From Bacillota bacterium (GTDB taxonomy: Bacteria > Bacillota > Bacilli > Paenibacillales > Paenibacillaceae), in NCBI GenBank assembly GCA_023433615.1, contig JAEZCJ010000034.1, positions 1 to 64,000 of the forward strand: a stretch of 64,000 nt of DNA. Reading direction: 5' to 3'. This document shows, piece after piece, positions 43,455 through 52,357 of the stretch. The notes below the pieces were generated by a model. The model did not search any database, was not told the DNA's origin, and worked only from the letters and a program-made list of their open reading frames with translations. Position 1 is the stretch's first letter. The number at the start of each line of letters is the position of its first letter. The position numbers were made by a program, and so were the translations under genes.

Positions 43455-44918
43455 ATGTCATTAATTAATGTCAGTCAATTAACGTTTGCCTATGAAGGCA
43501 GCTATGATCTCATATTCGATAACGTCAGCTTTCAACTCGATACCGATTGGAAATTGGGCTTCACGGGTCGTAACGGCCGAGGCAAAACAACGTTCATGCA
43601 GCTGCTGCTCGGGAAGCATGCGTACAGCGGTACCATCGCCGCGACTGTATCGTTCGAATATTTTCCGTATGGCGTCGACGATCCGGAGCTGCAGACCCTC
43701 GATGTCATTGACGGTATCGTACCGGATTACGAGCATTGGCGGCTCATGCGCGAGCTTAACCTGCTGAAGGTATCCGAAGACGTGCTCTACCGGCCCTTCG
43801 GCACCTTATCGAACGGCGAACAGACGAAGGTGCTGCTGGCTGCCTTATTCCTGAAGGAGAACAGCTTCTTGCTGATCGATGAACCGACGAACCATCTGGA
43901 TCTGCAAGCCAGGCAGCTGGTGAGCCGCTATCTCGATGGCAAGAAAGGCTATATTCTCGTCTCGCACGACCGCGCATTCCTGGATAACTGCGTCGATCAT
44001 ATTCTGTCCATCAACAAGACGAACATCGAGGTGGTGCGGGGCAATTTCTCCGAATGGCGGGCGAACAAGGAGCGGCAGGATCAGTCCGAGCTGGCGGAGA
44101 ATGATCGGCTGCGCAAAGATATTCGGCGCCTCACGGATGCGGCGCGGCGAGCGAGCCAATGGTCGGACGAAGTCGAGAAGACGAAGATCGGCTCGAAGGG
44201 GGATAAAGGCTATATTGGCCACAAGGCTGCGAAAATGATGAAGCGGTCGAAGTCGATCGAGCGCAGGCAGCAATCCGCGATCGACGAGAAGTCAACGCTG
44301 TTGAAAAATATCGAGAGCTCGGACAGCTTGAAGATCGCGCAGCTTGCCTATCATAAGCACCAGTTGGTCGAGCTCGATCGCGTCACCATTCACTATGGGA
44401 GCAAGCAGGTGCTAACCGATCTCAGCATGACCATCGAGCAGGGGGATCGCATCGCGCTGTCGGGCAAGAACGGCTCCGGCAAATCTAGCGTTATGAAGCT
44501 GATTCATGGCGAGAACATCGCGTATTCGGGAGTTTTCCGGAAGGGCAGCCAGCTGCAAATCTCGTATGTGTCGCAGGATACCGCTCATCTCTCAGGCAAC
44601 TTGACCGACTATGCCAGAAGCCATGGCATCGAGGAGAGTCTGTTTAAAGCGATCCTGCGGAAGCTGGATTTTGCCAGGGTGCAATTCGAGAAGGATATGG
44701 CTTCCTACAGCGGCGGCCAGAAGAAGAAAGTGTTAATCGCGAGAAGCTTGTGCGAACGCGCGCATCTGCATATCTGGGATGAGCCCCTCAACTTCATCGA
44801 CGTGATTTCGCGCATGCAGATCGAGGAGCTGCTGCTCGAGCACGCGCCAACCATTCTGTTCGTCGAGCATGACCGGGAATTCGTCGATCGGATCGCAACC
44901 AAGCATGTCCAGCTCTAG
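43455..44918 (+). CDS. ABC-F ribosomal protection protein (Lsa/Vga/VmlR type)
   Basis: A 487-residue soluble protein with two ABC domains and no membrane part. Domain 1: Walker A GRNGRGKT, signature LSNGEQTK, Walker B FLLIDEPTNHLDL. Domain 2: GKNGSGKSS, YSGGQKKK and HIWDEPLNFID. The interdomain linker (about residues 200-295) is long and basic, as in antibiotic-resistance ABC-Fs that reach the peptidyl transferase centre. The ATG at 43455 is 7 nt after AGGAGG. An attenuated leader points to induction by antibiotic. Probable spectrum is lincosamides, streptogramin A and pleuromutilins (family knowledge). Confidence 0.88.
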   Translation: MSLINVSQLTFAYEGSYDLIFDNVSFQLDTDWKLGFTGRNGRGKTTFMQLLLGKHAYSGTIAATVSFEYFPYGVDDPELQTLDVIDGIVPDYEHWRLMRELNLLKVSEDVLYRPFGTLSNGEQTKVLLAALFLKENSFLLIDEPTNHLDLQARQLVSRYLDGKKGYILVSHDRAFLDNCVDHILSINKTNIEVVRGNFSEWRANKERQDQSELAENDRLRKDIRRLTDAARRASQWSDEVEKTKIGSKGDKGYIGHKAAKMMKRSKSIERRQQSAIDEKSTLLKNIESSDSLKIAQLAYHKHQLVELDRVTIHYGSKQVLTDLSMTIEQGDRIALSGKNGSGKSSVMKLIHGENIAYSGVFRKGSQLQISYVSQDTAHLSGNLTDYARSHGIEESLFKAILRKLDFARVQFEKDMASYSGGQKKKVLIARSLCERAHLHIWDEPLNFIDVISRMQIEELLLEHAPTILFVEHDREFVDRIATKHVQL

Positions 44919-44937
44919 CAGCATAAAGAGGTGGAAT

Positions 44938-46470
44938 TTGGCAAATGCTATCCGTAACATCCTATCGTTGAAGAAGGCGATTCCCATTCCGAGGCTTCCG
45001 AACACGGCTCGTCTCTCCGCTTCGCTATCCGATAATCTTACGAAGATTGAACAGATATTCCTAGATCATGGCGACATGGTCTACAACCACTGGCAATTCG
45101 GCCCGGGCATGACGCTCCGGGCTTGTTCGGTATACTACAAATCGCTGATTCAAGAGCAAGAAGCCAATTACATGAAGGTATCGCTGCAAGACTTGCTCGA
45201 GCATGAAGTCGGCCCCGGCACGGAAGTCACCCTGCAAGCGTTCATCCGATTCTTCGACAATAGCGGCGTATCCGAGAGAATCGCGAAGACGATCGAGACG
45301 TTGGACGATTCGGTTATGCGCATCCAAGAGGGCCATGTCGTCATTTTCATCGATCAATGGGACAAGGCTATCTCCTACGAAGCGGTAGGCGTCGAGACGC
45401 GGCAAGTGTCGGAGCCGATCAGCGAAGCCGTAGTCCAGGGACCGAGGGAAGGCACGGTCGAGAACCTTCAGAAGAACATCGGGCTGATCCGCAAGCGATT
45501 GAAGTCGACGCAATTCAAGCTGTTCGAAATAACCGGGGGCGGGGAGACGCGCACGAAGCTTGTATACGGTTATATCGAAGGGAGAGTGAGCGAGGATTCC
45601 CTGAAGGAGTTCAGAGCGAAGATCGCGCAGATCTCGCAGCTGGATGTATTGGAGACGACCTATGTTGGAGAACTCGTCGAAGATAACGTCTACTCGCCGT
45701 TCCCTCAAGTCCGCTATACCGAGCGGCCGGATGTGGCCGTATCCGGCTTGCTCGAAGGTAAAATTCTGGTGCTGGCGGACGGTACGGGAACGATGATGCT
45801 ATGTCCGGGCCTGTTCGTCGAATTTTTCCATTCCAGCGAAGATTACTATCAACGGACCGTGATCTCCGCCCTGATCCGCGTGCTGCGCATATTCGCCTTC
45901 TTGATCGCGCTGTCGCTGCCCAGCATCTATATCGCGCTGACGACCTACCATCCGGAGCTGATCCCGACCGTGCTGCTGCTCGCGATTATTGACGCGAGGG
46001 AAGGAATTCCGTTCCCGGCATTCGTCGAGGCCGTTATTATGGAATTTTTCTTCGAGCTGCTGCGCGAGGCAGGCGTACGGCTGCCGAGGCCGGTAGGGTC
46101 GGCAGTCAGCATCGTAGGCGCGCTCGTGATCGGCGAAGCGGCGATCACGGCAGGCATTACCTCCCCTGTCATGGTCATCATCGTTGCGCTAACCGGGATC
46201 GCCTCTTTCGCGGTTCCGCAGTACAGCGTTGCAATCGGACTTCGCATCCTTCGCTTCCCGCTCATGTTCATGTCGGCGTTCCTCGGCGGTTACGGGCTCA
46301 TGATCGGCTTGCTGTTCATCTTGCTGCATCTTAGCAAGCTTCGCGCGTTGGGCCAGCCATACTTATCCCCGCTTGCGCCGCTTCGATTCGGTCAATGGCG
46401 GGATGTCTTCTTCCGCGCGCCGCTGAAGCAGCTAATGCGAACGACGCGTCAGCAGAGGATGCACGAATGA
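44938..46470 (+). CDS. GerA-type spore germination receptor, A subunit
   Basis: A 510-residue GerAA/GerKA-family protein. A large N-terminal cytoplasmic domain (about 1-290; ARLSASLSDNLTKIEQIF, FIDQWDKAISYEAVGVETRQVSEP) is followed by helices and the conserved PTVLLLAIIDAREGIPFPAFVEAVIMEF and GAVSIVGALVIGEAA-type blocks. The TTG start at 44938 is chosen after AGAGGTGG; no ATG fits. It sits in the inner spore membrane and senses germinants with the B and C subunits. The gene begins 19 bp after the ABC-F stop, so any forespore promoter must lie inside that gene. Confidence 0.9.
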   Translation: MANAIRNILSLKKAIPIPRLPNTARLSASLSDNLTKIEQIFLDHGDMVYNHWQFGPGMTLRACSVYYKSLIQEQEANYMKVSLQDLLEHEVGPGTEVTLQAFIRFFDNSGVSERIAKTIETLDDSVMRIQEGHVVIFIDQWDKAISYEAVGVETRQVSEPISEAVVQGPREGTVENLQKNIGLIRKRLKSTQFKLFEITGGGETRTKLVYGYIEGRVSEDSLKEFRAKIAQISQLDVLETTYVGELVEDNVYSPFPQVRYTERPDVAVSGLLEGKILVLADGTGTMMLCPGLFVEFFHSSEDYYQRTVISALIRVLRIFAFLIALSLPSIYIALTTYHPELIPTVLLLAIIDAREGIPFPAFVEAVIMEFFFELLREAGVRLPRPVGSAVSIVGALVIGEAAITAGITSPVMVIIVALTGIASFAVPQYSVAIGLRILRFPLMFMSAFLGGYGLMIGLLFILLHLSKLRALGQPYLSPLAPLRFGQWRDVFFRAPLKQLMRTTRQQRMHE

Positions 46471-47657
46471 GCGGCATCGATGGCATCAGACTGCCGCTCA
46501 GGCTGTGGCGTGCTTGCGGCATGCTGCTGCTCGCCTCGGTACTGCTGACCGGCTGCTGGAATAAATACGAATTGACGGAGCTTGGTTTCGTAATGGGGGT
46601 TGCCATCGACAAAGGCAAGGACGGCAAGGTTCAATTGACGACGCAGATCTATATGCCGCATCAATCCGGCGCAAGCAGCAGCGAACGCAGCTTCGATTCC
46701 AATATCAATGTCGTCACGACCAGTTCGACTAACCTGCGGGCTGCACGCAGTATCGGGGCAGAGTTGGGAAGAAAAGCGCAATGGAGCCATATGCGCGTGA
46801 TTCTAGTGAGCGAAGAGATGGCGAGGACGGTAAATCTCGGGGAGCTGCTGGATTTGTTCTACAGAGATCCCGAGCCGCGACTAACCGCGTCGATTCTCAT
46901 TACGAAGGGAAGCGCCAGAAGCTATCTGCTTAAGACGCCTACCATCGAACAGACGACAAGTCAGCAGATCAAGCGATCCGAGGATGCGTCGGCTCGCAAC
47001 GCGGCGCTAACGGTCAATTCCAATCTGTTAGACCTCGGCAAGCAGTTGCGAAGCGTGACCGGCAACGCGATCGTTGCCTACATCGAGCCGCATCCGGAGG
47101 ATGAGGAGGGATTTCGCGTAATCGGCACGGCCTTGATTCATAAGGGGAAGCTGGTGGATAAACTTTCGGGCAAGCTGAGCCGCGGCTTGCTGATGCTGAC
47201 GAATGACTTCGTGCTCGGAACGATCGACGTGCGCTGCGAAGAACGGCCTGAAGGGCGGCAGCAAATGATCGAGTCGTTCGAAGTAAGCCAATATCGAAGC
47301 AGCATCAAGCCGAGGATCGAGAACGACCGGCTGGTCATTACAGTAAATAGTGAAGTGAAGGGATCCGTAACGGAGCTTAAGTGCTCAGCGATAACGACAC
47401 GCGAGCAGGAGGAACGCTTCGCTCGGCGGACGGAGGAAGCGATTCGGCAAGAGATGGAGCAGACGTTCGCAGCGCTGCAGCGGCATAAGCTGGACATGCT
47501 GCAGATCGGCAACCGGATCTATCGGCATAATCCGAAGCTGTGGTACCGCGTGCAGCCGCAATGGGAGGACTATATTGCGCATGCCAAGCTGAATGTTCAT
47601 GTACGGGTCAGAATGAACACCACGGGCACGATGATCGGCAAGCCCGTATTCGAATAG
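46467..47657 (+). CDS. Ger(x)C family germination lipoprotein
   Basis: A 396-residue GerC-type lipoprotein with lipobox LLTGC (Cys30), then WNKYELTELGFVMGVAIDKG, the usual first block of the family. It overlaps the A-subunit stop (ATGA). It is the C subunit of the receptor, anchored on the outer face of the spore inner membrane. Confidence 0.92.
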   Translation: MSGIDGIRLPLRLWRACGMLLLASVLLTGCWNKYELTELGFVMGVAIDKGKDGKVQLTTQIYMPHQSGASSSERSFDSNINVVTTSSTNLRAARSIGAELGRKAQWSHMRVILVSEEMARTVNLGELLDLFYRDPEPRLTASILITKGSARSYLLKTPTIEQTTSQQIKRSEDASARNAALTVNSNLLDLGKQLRSVTGNAIVAYIEPHPEDEEGFRVIGTALIHKGKLVDKLSGKLSRGLLMLTNDFVLGTIDVRCEERPEGRQQMIESFEVSQYRSSIKPRIENDRLVITVNSEVKGSVTELKCSAITTREQEERFARRTEEAIRQEMEQTFAALQRHKLDMLQIGNRIYRHNPKLWYRVQPQWEDYIAHAKLNVHVRVRMNTTGTMIGKPVFE

Positions 47658-47672
47658 ATCGGAGGTGGCCGC

Positions 47673-47918
47673 ATGCTTGCTGTTAGCATCCTGTTAATCT
47701 TCCTCTACCTGTTAATCGGGCTGCATGGCCGGCGCGGCTACAAGACTGCGCCACGGCGGGATCGTGTCGTCTATATCTGCTTGGCTGCCTATACGGTCTA
47801 TATGAGCGTGGACAGCGTGCTCGATGTCGATCTGATCCATCTCTATTCGCTCGTTAATTACGTCTTCGGCCCTGCGGCGAGAGGGATAGTAAGGATGCTG
47901 GAGGCTTCCATTCCATGA
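47673..47918 (+). CDS. Small two-helix membrane protein of the ger operon (D-subunit-like)
   Basis: An 81-residue protein with two predicted membrane helices (about 3-17 and 33-50) separated by a basic loop (HGRRGYKTAPRRDR). The ATG at 47673 follows GGAGGTGG. It overlaps the B-subunit start by four bases. Small two-helix D subunits encoded in ger operons modulate receptor activity in other Bacillota; size, topology and location fit that class. Confidence 0.8.
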   Translation: MLAVSILLIFLYLLIGLHGRRGYKTAPRRDRVVYICLAAYTVYMSVDSVLDVDLIHLYSLVNYVFGPAARGIVRMLEASIP

Positions 47919-49033
47919 ATCGGGTGAATCGCATGGTCAATCGAACAGAGACAATCAGCTCCTTCCAGCTAGGCTCCTTATTCTTCATCTTCCTGACAGG
48001 CTCCTCCATTGTCAACATCCCGAGCCCGTTGATTTCCGAAGCCCATAATGCCGCATGGCTGTCCTTGCTGCTAGCCGGCATCGCGGGCATCCTCTTGCTC
48101 ACGATACTGCTAGCGCTGCATCGCCGTTACCCTGGCTGGGACTATGTCGCGATCAGCACGTCGCTGATCGGCAGATGGGCTACCATAGCGCTCAGCCTCG
48201 CATTGCCGATCCCGTTCATGTTCCATATCGGCTCCGGCATCACGCTCGACGTGGGCTTGTTCATGAACAGCTCCATGATGAGCGACACGCCGATCTATAT
48301 TTTCACGACGACAATACTGATTCTGTCTGCGCTGACGGCTTCGGCCGGCATCGAAGTCATCGCGCGCATGTTCATGCTGATCAATTCGACCGTGATTCTG
48401 TTCGTGCTGCTCGTTGTCTTGCTTAGCATTCCCGATTACGACTTCATGAGCGTGCTGCCGATTATGCCGAACGGCATTCGGCCGGTACTGCTCGGTGCCT
48501 ATACGACGTACGGATTTCCCTATGCCGAGCTGTTCCTGTTCGGCATGCTGATCCCGTATGTGAGAACCGATCAGCGCAATCAGGTACCGGTTGCCATGTT
48601 CCGCGCGATTACGCTCAATATTGCCATTCTGATCATCGTCACGATGTGCTCCATTCTCGTCTTCGGGCCGATGGCAGGCGAGCGCAAATATTCCATGTTC
48701 GAGGTGGCACGAACGATCGAGGTGCAGGAGATTTTGCAGCGGATCGAATCGATTATCGGCATGGCGCTCATTGCCGGTTCTTATATGAAGATTACGATCA
48801 CGTTATATGCGAATCACTTGCTCATCGCGCGGTTGTTCAAGATGAAGGACGGCAAGCTCATTATTCCGCTGCTGGCGATGGTCTACATGCTGAACGGCAT
48901 ATCGAGCTACGAGAGCAATGCCCAATGGGAAGAGCTGGTTAATCGCATTCATCCGTTGTGGGTGACGATTGCGTTCGTGCTGCCGCTCGTCCTGTTGTAC
49001 GCCTTGTCCTTGTTCCGTCGAGGCCGAGCTTAG
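47915..49033 (+). CDS. GerB-type germination permease, B subunit
   Basis: A 372-residue GerAB/endospore-germination permease with about ten membrane helices, beginning SSFQLGSLFFIFLTGSSIVNIPSPL. It belongs to the APC superfamily and carries the germinant-binding site in GerAB relatives. It is the last gene of the operon; its end overlaps by four bases the convergent YheC/D gene. Confidence 0.9.
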   Translation: MNRVNRMVNRTETISSFQLGSLFFIFLTGSSIVNIPSPLISEAHNAAWLSLLLAGIAGILLLTILLALHRRYPGWDYVAISTSLIGRWATIALSLALPIPFMFHIGSGITLDVGLFMNSSMMSDTPIYIFTTTILILSALTASAGIEVIARMFMLINSTVILFVLLVVLLSIPDYDFMSVLPIMPNGIRPVLLGAYTTYGFPYAELFLFGMLIPYVRTDQRNQVPVAMFRAITLNIAILIIVTMCSILVFGPMAGERKYSMFEVARTIEVQEILQRIESIIGMALIAGSYMKITITLYANHLLIARLFKMKDGKLIIPLLAMVYMLNGISSYESNAQWEELVNRIHPLWVTIAFVLPLVLLYALSLFRRGRA

Positions 49034-49839
49034 CTGCGCGTTGCCTGCTGCTGCCTCTTCGCCTTCTGCGGACAGTAACGGTCTTGGAATCTGCCGTATG
49101 CCTCGGCATATCGCGCAATTTTTCGGTAGACGGACGGGTCCTTCAATTTCTTGAAGATGAACGGATTCGGCAGCGTATTGACCTCGATCAGCCAAGGCGA
49201 ATAACGCTCATCCAGTCCGACATCCAGCCCGATCTCCTTGATCCCAGGGTACTTCTGCTTCATATATCGGGCCACTTCCAATCCCAATCCACGCAGATGA
49301 TCGAGCAGCCGCTGACGCTCCGCGCTGCCTAGATAACGCTTCAATAGCGTGTGATAACCGATAACCTTGCCGCCGCTGTAATAATTCGTTACGATGCGCG
49401 AGGGATGTGCAACTCTTCCGATCACGCCGGTCGCTTCCCATTGGCCTGCCGGATTCAACTGAACCATCACGCGGATATCGAATGGGGCGCCGTCATGCCG
49501 AAGCAGCGATATCCCTTGCTGAACAAGGTATTTCCGAGTGCCCTTGATCCGCGTTATGCTTTCGTAGAGCTGTCTGACGGAATCGTAATGCTTGATGCGC
49601 GTTCCATGCTGAAGCCGATAGGCGCTCGATGCCGTCTGATCCACGCGAATGACACCTACGCCGCCCATGCCGAGATCCGGCTTCACATAGACCATACCGT
49701 ATGCCGACAGCATACTGCTTAACGAAGACGGAGTAAACTTGCGCGTGATGGGAATATACTTGGCGATCTTGTTATTGTTCATTAAGACGCGGGTCTTGGC
49801 CAGCTTGCTCTTCACGATTCGAATCGACAACGCGGGCAT
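49030..49839 (-). CDS. YheC/YheD family endospore coat-associated protein (copy 1)
   Basis: A 269-residue ATP-grasp-like protein: YGMVYVKPDLGMGGVGVIRV, QQGISLLRHDGAPFDIRVMVQ, GVIGRVAHPSRIVTNYYSGGK, EIGLDVGLDERYSPWLIEVNTLPNP. These proteins are associated with spores in Bacillus; their reaction is not established. The ATG at 49839 sits nearly against AAGGAG; a TTG at 49830, 10 nt from it, is an equally likely start. A paralogue lies at 59885. Confidence 0.85.
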   Translation of the reverse strand: MPALSIRIVKSKLAKTRVLMNNNKIAKYIPITRKFTPSSLSSMLSAYGMVYVKPDLGMGGVGVIRVDQTASSAYRLQHGTRIKHYDSVRQLYESITRIKGTRKYLVQQGISLLRHDGAPFDIRVMVQLNPAGQWEATGVIGRVAHPSRIVTNYYSGGKVIGYHTLLKRYLGSAERQRLLDHLRGLGLEVARYMKQKYPGIKEIGLDVGLDERYSPWLIEVNTLPNPFIFKKLKDPSVYRKIARYAEAYGRFQDRYCPQKAKRQQQATRS

Positions 49840-49993
49840 CTCCTTCCAGGGATCATAAGCGTAGGAACACCTTGCGATCCGGTATCTCTTGTAACTTATG
49901 GATCATTCGAGTGCTACGCGACAGCAGAGGCCTATAGCAGCAAGCAACCTTCTTCATTCGTTCGCGTCTAGTAGTCGAAGGGGGAACGAGAGA

Positions 49994-50569
49994 ATGAAGA
50001 ATAGCTGCTTCGCGTTACTAATCGTACTGGTCTCGCTCTTCCTGCTCGTGCCGGACAAGGCGCATGCGCTGTCGTGCGCAGAATTAAGCGGTCCCCAAGA
50101 GGCGTTAGCCCGCAACGGTGCCGCTGTCTACGGCGAGGTCAAGCAAGTGAAGCGCGATATCGATCAAGCGGGGTTCACGGGAACGAAGGAATATCGGAAG
50201 AATGTGCTGCTGGACGTGGAGCGCAGCTGGGGGATGCAGGCAGATAGCCAGATTATCGCAGAGGCTGATGATACTTGGGGATATGACTATCGGAAGGGCG
50301 AGTCGTATCTCATTTTCCTATCGAAGCAGCAAGACCGCATGGTGATTAGCCCATGCAGCCCGACGCTGGAGCTGGCGTCGGTAGACGCGGCCGTCGAGAT
50401 GCTAGGCGAGGGCAGCCCGCCTGCGAATCAGGTTCACCTTGGTTATCGCATGCGGTTCATGTTCGATACGGACATTGACTTGTTGATTATAGGGGCGGTT
50501 GTATTGGCAGCAGCGATCGTTATGCATGCCTGGTTAATTAGGCTGAAGAGGGGGAGGCGCAAGTCGTAA
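49994..50569 (+). CDS. Exported netrin/TIMP-like domain protein with C-terminal membrane anchor
   Basis: A 191-residue protein. A signal peptide (residues 1-25, ending KAHALS) precedes a Cys at the start of the mature chain (SCAELSG). GAAVYGEVKQV and RSYLIF-type strands with a second Cys (SPCSPTLEL) suggest a netrin-like OB fold. A C-terminal helix (about 160-182) is followed by RLKRGRRKS, a membrane anchor with a basic tail. The ATG at 49994 follows GGGGGA. Function unknown. Confidence 0.75.
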   Translation: MKNSCFALLIVLVSLFLLVPDKAHALSCAELSGPQEALARNGAAVYGEVKQVKRDIDQAGFTGTKEYRKNVLLDVERSWGMQADSQIIAEADDTWGYDYRKGESYLIFLSKQQDRMVISPCSPTLELASVDAAVEMLGEGSPPANQVHLGYRMRFMFDTDIDLLIIGAVVLAAAIVMHAWLIRLKRGRRKS

Positions 50570-50583
50570 TTCAGCGTGAACAG

Positions 50584-50628
50584 GCACCCTCGGTACGATG
50601 ACGCTCAAGGCGCACGGACAGAGGGTGC
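50584..50628. terminator. Candidate two-way terminator
   Basis: GCACCCTC (50584-50591) and GAGGGTGC (50621-50628) form a perfect 8-bp stem with a 29-nt loop that can fold further. It lies between the rightward gene ending at 50569 and the leftward small frame ending at 50638. Confidence 0.45.
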
Positions 50629-50637
50629 TTGTGTTCG

Positions 50638-50736
50638 TCAGCGCAGACAGAGGTACAGGACGGCGAACCAGAATGGCGCGCAGACGAGGCAGGCATTGTT
50701 CAGGGCAGCGCGCATGCTTCCTTCTCTCATATTCAT
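50638..50736 (-). CDS. Possible 32-residue membrane peptide
   Basis: A leftward frame, MNMREGSMRAALNNAC..., is preceded by AAGGAG (50745-50750) at an ideal 8-nt spacing. Its C-terminal half is hydrophobic and Cys-rich (APFWFAVLYLCLR). Upstream are TATA-rich sequences and the inverted repeat CACTAT/ATAGTG (50751-50777). No family is recognised. Confidence 0.4.
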   Translation of the reverse strand: MNMREGSMRAALNNACLVCAPFWFAVLYLCLR

Positions 50737-50879
50737 CGCATAATCTCCTTCACTATCGTATAGCAGACAGTATAGTGCGAAGATGTGAGGAATCCGTGAA
50801 TTGGAAGTTAGGAAAAGCTTAGTTTATCATCTATTCTATGTACAGGTGCTTCAGATCACGACCAGATTAGGAGAAATTA

Positions 50880-51512
50880 ATGGAGAACAATCGATTAATT
50901 CGAAAATTCGACCAGCAGGCGAGCATCTACGAAAGGCGCAGAAAGCAGCAGACGGAACGGGAATGGCGGGAGAAGCTCATTGGCAGCGCGCGAGGGCACG
51001 TGCTGGAGGTCGCAGTAGGGGCAGGAGCCAATTTTGCGTATTACCGCTCTGACGTGACGCTGACGGCTGTCGATTTTAGCGGGGGCATGCTCGCCAGAGC
51101 AAAGGCAGCAGCGGCGGATGCCGGCCTGCAGTGCGAAATCATGCAAGCGGATATGGAGAAGGTGGACTTCCCGGAGCACAGGTTCGATACGGTCGTCTCG
51201 ACGCTGTCCATGTGCGGCTACGAGGATCCGGTCCGTATGCTGCAAGCGATGGGCAGATGGTGCAAGCCGGACGGGCAGCTTCTGCTCATGGAGCATGGGC
51301 TCAGCTCCAATCGATTGATTAGCGGCATGCAGCATCTTGCCGAGCCGCTGTTCCGCCGCACAGTAGGCTGCCATCTGAACCGCAATGTCGGCGAGATCTT
51401 GGCGAGCTCGGGGCTGCACGTCTTGCGATCGGAACGGTACTTGCTCGGTGCCATACACTTGATCTGGGCGTCCCCGGCAGCAGGGAGCATCGGAAGCGAG
51501 AAGCTCCTATAG
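50880..51512 (+). CDS. Class I SAM-dependent methyltransferase
   Basis: A 210-residue methyltransferase with motif I VLEVAVGAGANF, the acidic motif II end LTAVDFSGGML, and FDTVVSTLSMCGYEDP. The C-terminal QHLAEPLFRRTVGCHLNRNV block resembles the METTL7/phospholipid methyltransferase-like group. The ATG at 50880 follows AGGAGA. Substrate unknown. Confidence 0.88.
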   Translation: MENNRLIRKFDQQASIYERRRKQQTEREWREKLIGSARGHVLEVAVGAGANFAYYRSDVTLTAVDFSGGMLARAKAAAADAGLQCEIMQADMEKVDFPEHRFDTVVSTLSMCGYEDPVRMLQAMGRWCKPDGQLLLMEHGLSSNRLISGMQHLAEPLFRRTVGCHLNRNVGEILASSGLHVLRSERYLLGAIHLIWASPAAGSIGSEKLL

Positions 51513-51676
51513 TCGTCGATAACCCGCTATCGCACCACTGTACTGCAGCACCACCGCCTAAAGCCAAAAACTACAACGGTCATGCGCCTTAATCGGTCAA
51601 ATCGGTCAAGTTCCCATGCATGCAGCATCCTATCGGCATATTCTAACTCATCATGCTAGATGAGGAGGAATACTAG
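51513..51676. other. Spacer with no recognised feature
   Basis: Only a short direct repeat (ATCGGTCAA twice, about 51592-51609) stands out. Confidence 0.3.
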
Positions 51677-51871
51677 ATGTGGATGTGGGTTGGGACCCCG
51701 GCGCGTAGAGGCGCCTGCCGCATGGGAAGTCAGCCAGAGCAGTGCATGATCTCATCCGGACGACCTCTGATCCGATCCAAATACGGGCATCTATCGGATT
51801 ATCGGACGCGTGAACGCGAACCGGGCTGTCCGCTCGTGGAGGCTTCTAATCGATCATTGCCTCGCATATAG
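51677..51871 (+). CDS. Possible 64-residue hypothetical protein
   Basis: The ATG at 51677 lies 8 nt after a perfect AGGAGG (51663-51668), the only reason to call it. The product is Arg/Ser/Gly-rich with four Cys and no recognisable fold, and could be spurious. Confidence 0.3.
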   Translation: MWMWVGTPARRGACRMGSQPEQCMISSGRPLIRSKYGHLSDYRTREREPGCPLVEASNRSLPRI

Positions 51872-51899
51872 ATAGCGCGATGGGAGGAGTGATCGGAAG

Positions 51900-52262
51900 A
51901 TGGACGAGTTGGACCGGAGACAAATGATCAAACGTTACGCCGTGCTGAAGAAACGAAGATCGGAGCTCGATCAAGAGATGAACGAGCTTCGCGACCAGAT
52001 TATCGCGCATTGCGAGGAACTGCAAGTAAACGAGCTGGAGTCGGGGAGCTACCGCGTGAAGCTCACCCTCCAGGAACGCAAAGAGTACGATGATATGAAG
52101 GTGTACGCTGCGCTGCCTGATCCGGAGATCTGGCGGCTGATCTCGAGAGCGGATGCTGCCAAGATCGCGAGCACGATCAAGCTCGGGGTGTTGTCCGCCG
52201 AATCGCTGCGAGACACTTTCTCTTCGAAGCGAATTACGCTTCTGCATATCGACAAAATATAG
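51900..52262 (+). CDS. Hypothetical protein with N-terminal coiled coil
   Basis: A 120-residue protein. Residues 1-45 form a charged heptad-like helix (RRQMIKRYAVLKKRRSELDQ...), followed by a Tyr/Arg strand (ESGSYRVKLTLQERKEYDD) and a helical C-terminus. The ATG at 51900 follows GGGAGGAG. A terminator hairpin follows. The layout recalls small phage-like Gp157-type proteins but I do not recognise the family. Confidence 0.7.
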   Translation: MDELDRRQMIKRYAVLKKRRSELDQEMNELRDQIIAHCEELQVNELESGSYRVKLTLQERKEYDDMKVYAALPDPEIWRLISRADAAKIASTIKLGVLSAESLRDTFSSKRITLLHIDKI

Positions 52263-52276
52263 CGGTCCATCGTGCT

Positions 52277-52305
52277 GCCGTTCTCACTCGCGAGAGTCGA
52301 ACGGC
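52277..52305 (+). terminator. Hairpin after the coiled-coil gene
   Basis: GCCGTTC (52277-52283) and GAACGGC (52299-52305) enclose a CTCGCGAG core; TGTTTGT follows. Confidence 0.55.
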
Positions 52306-52357
52306 TGTTTGTCGTGGATTGACGGATAAGGAGAGGTGTCATACAATCTACATTGAA

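Noticed and set aside
50598..50822. Plus-strand 74-codon frame
   Set aside because: No ribosome site and a basic, featureless product; the opposite strand has a better-supported small frame.
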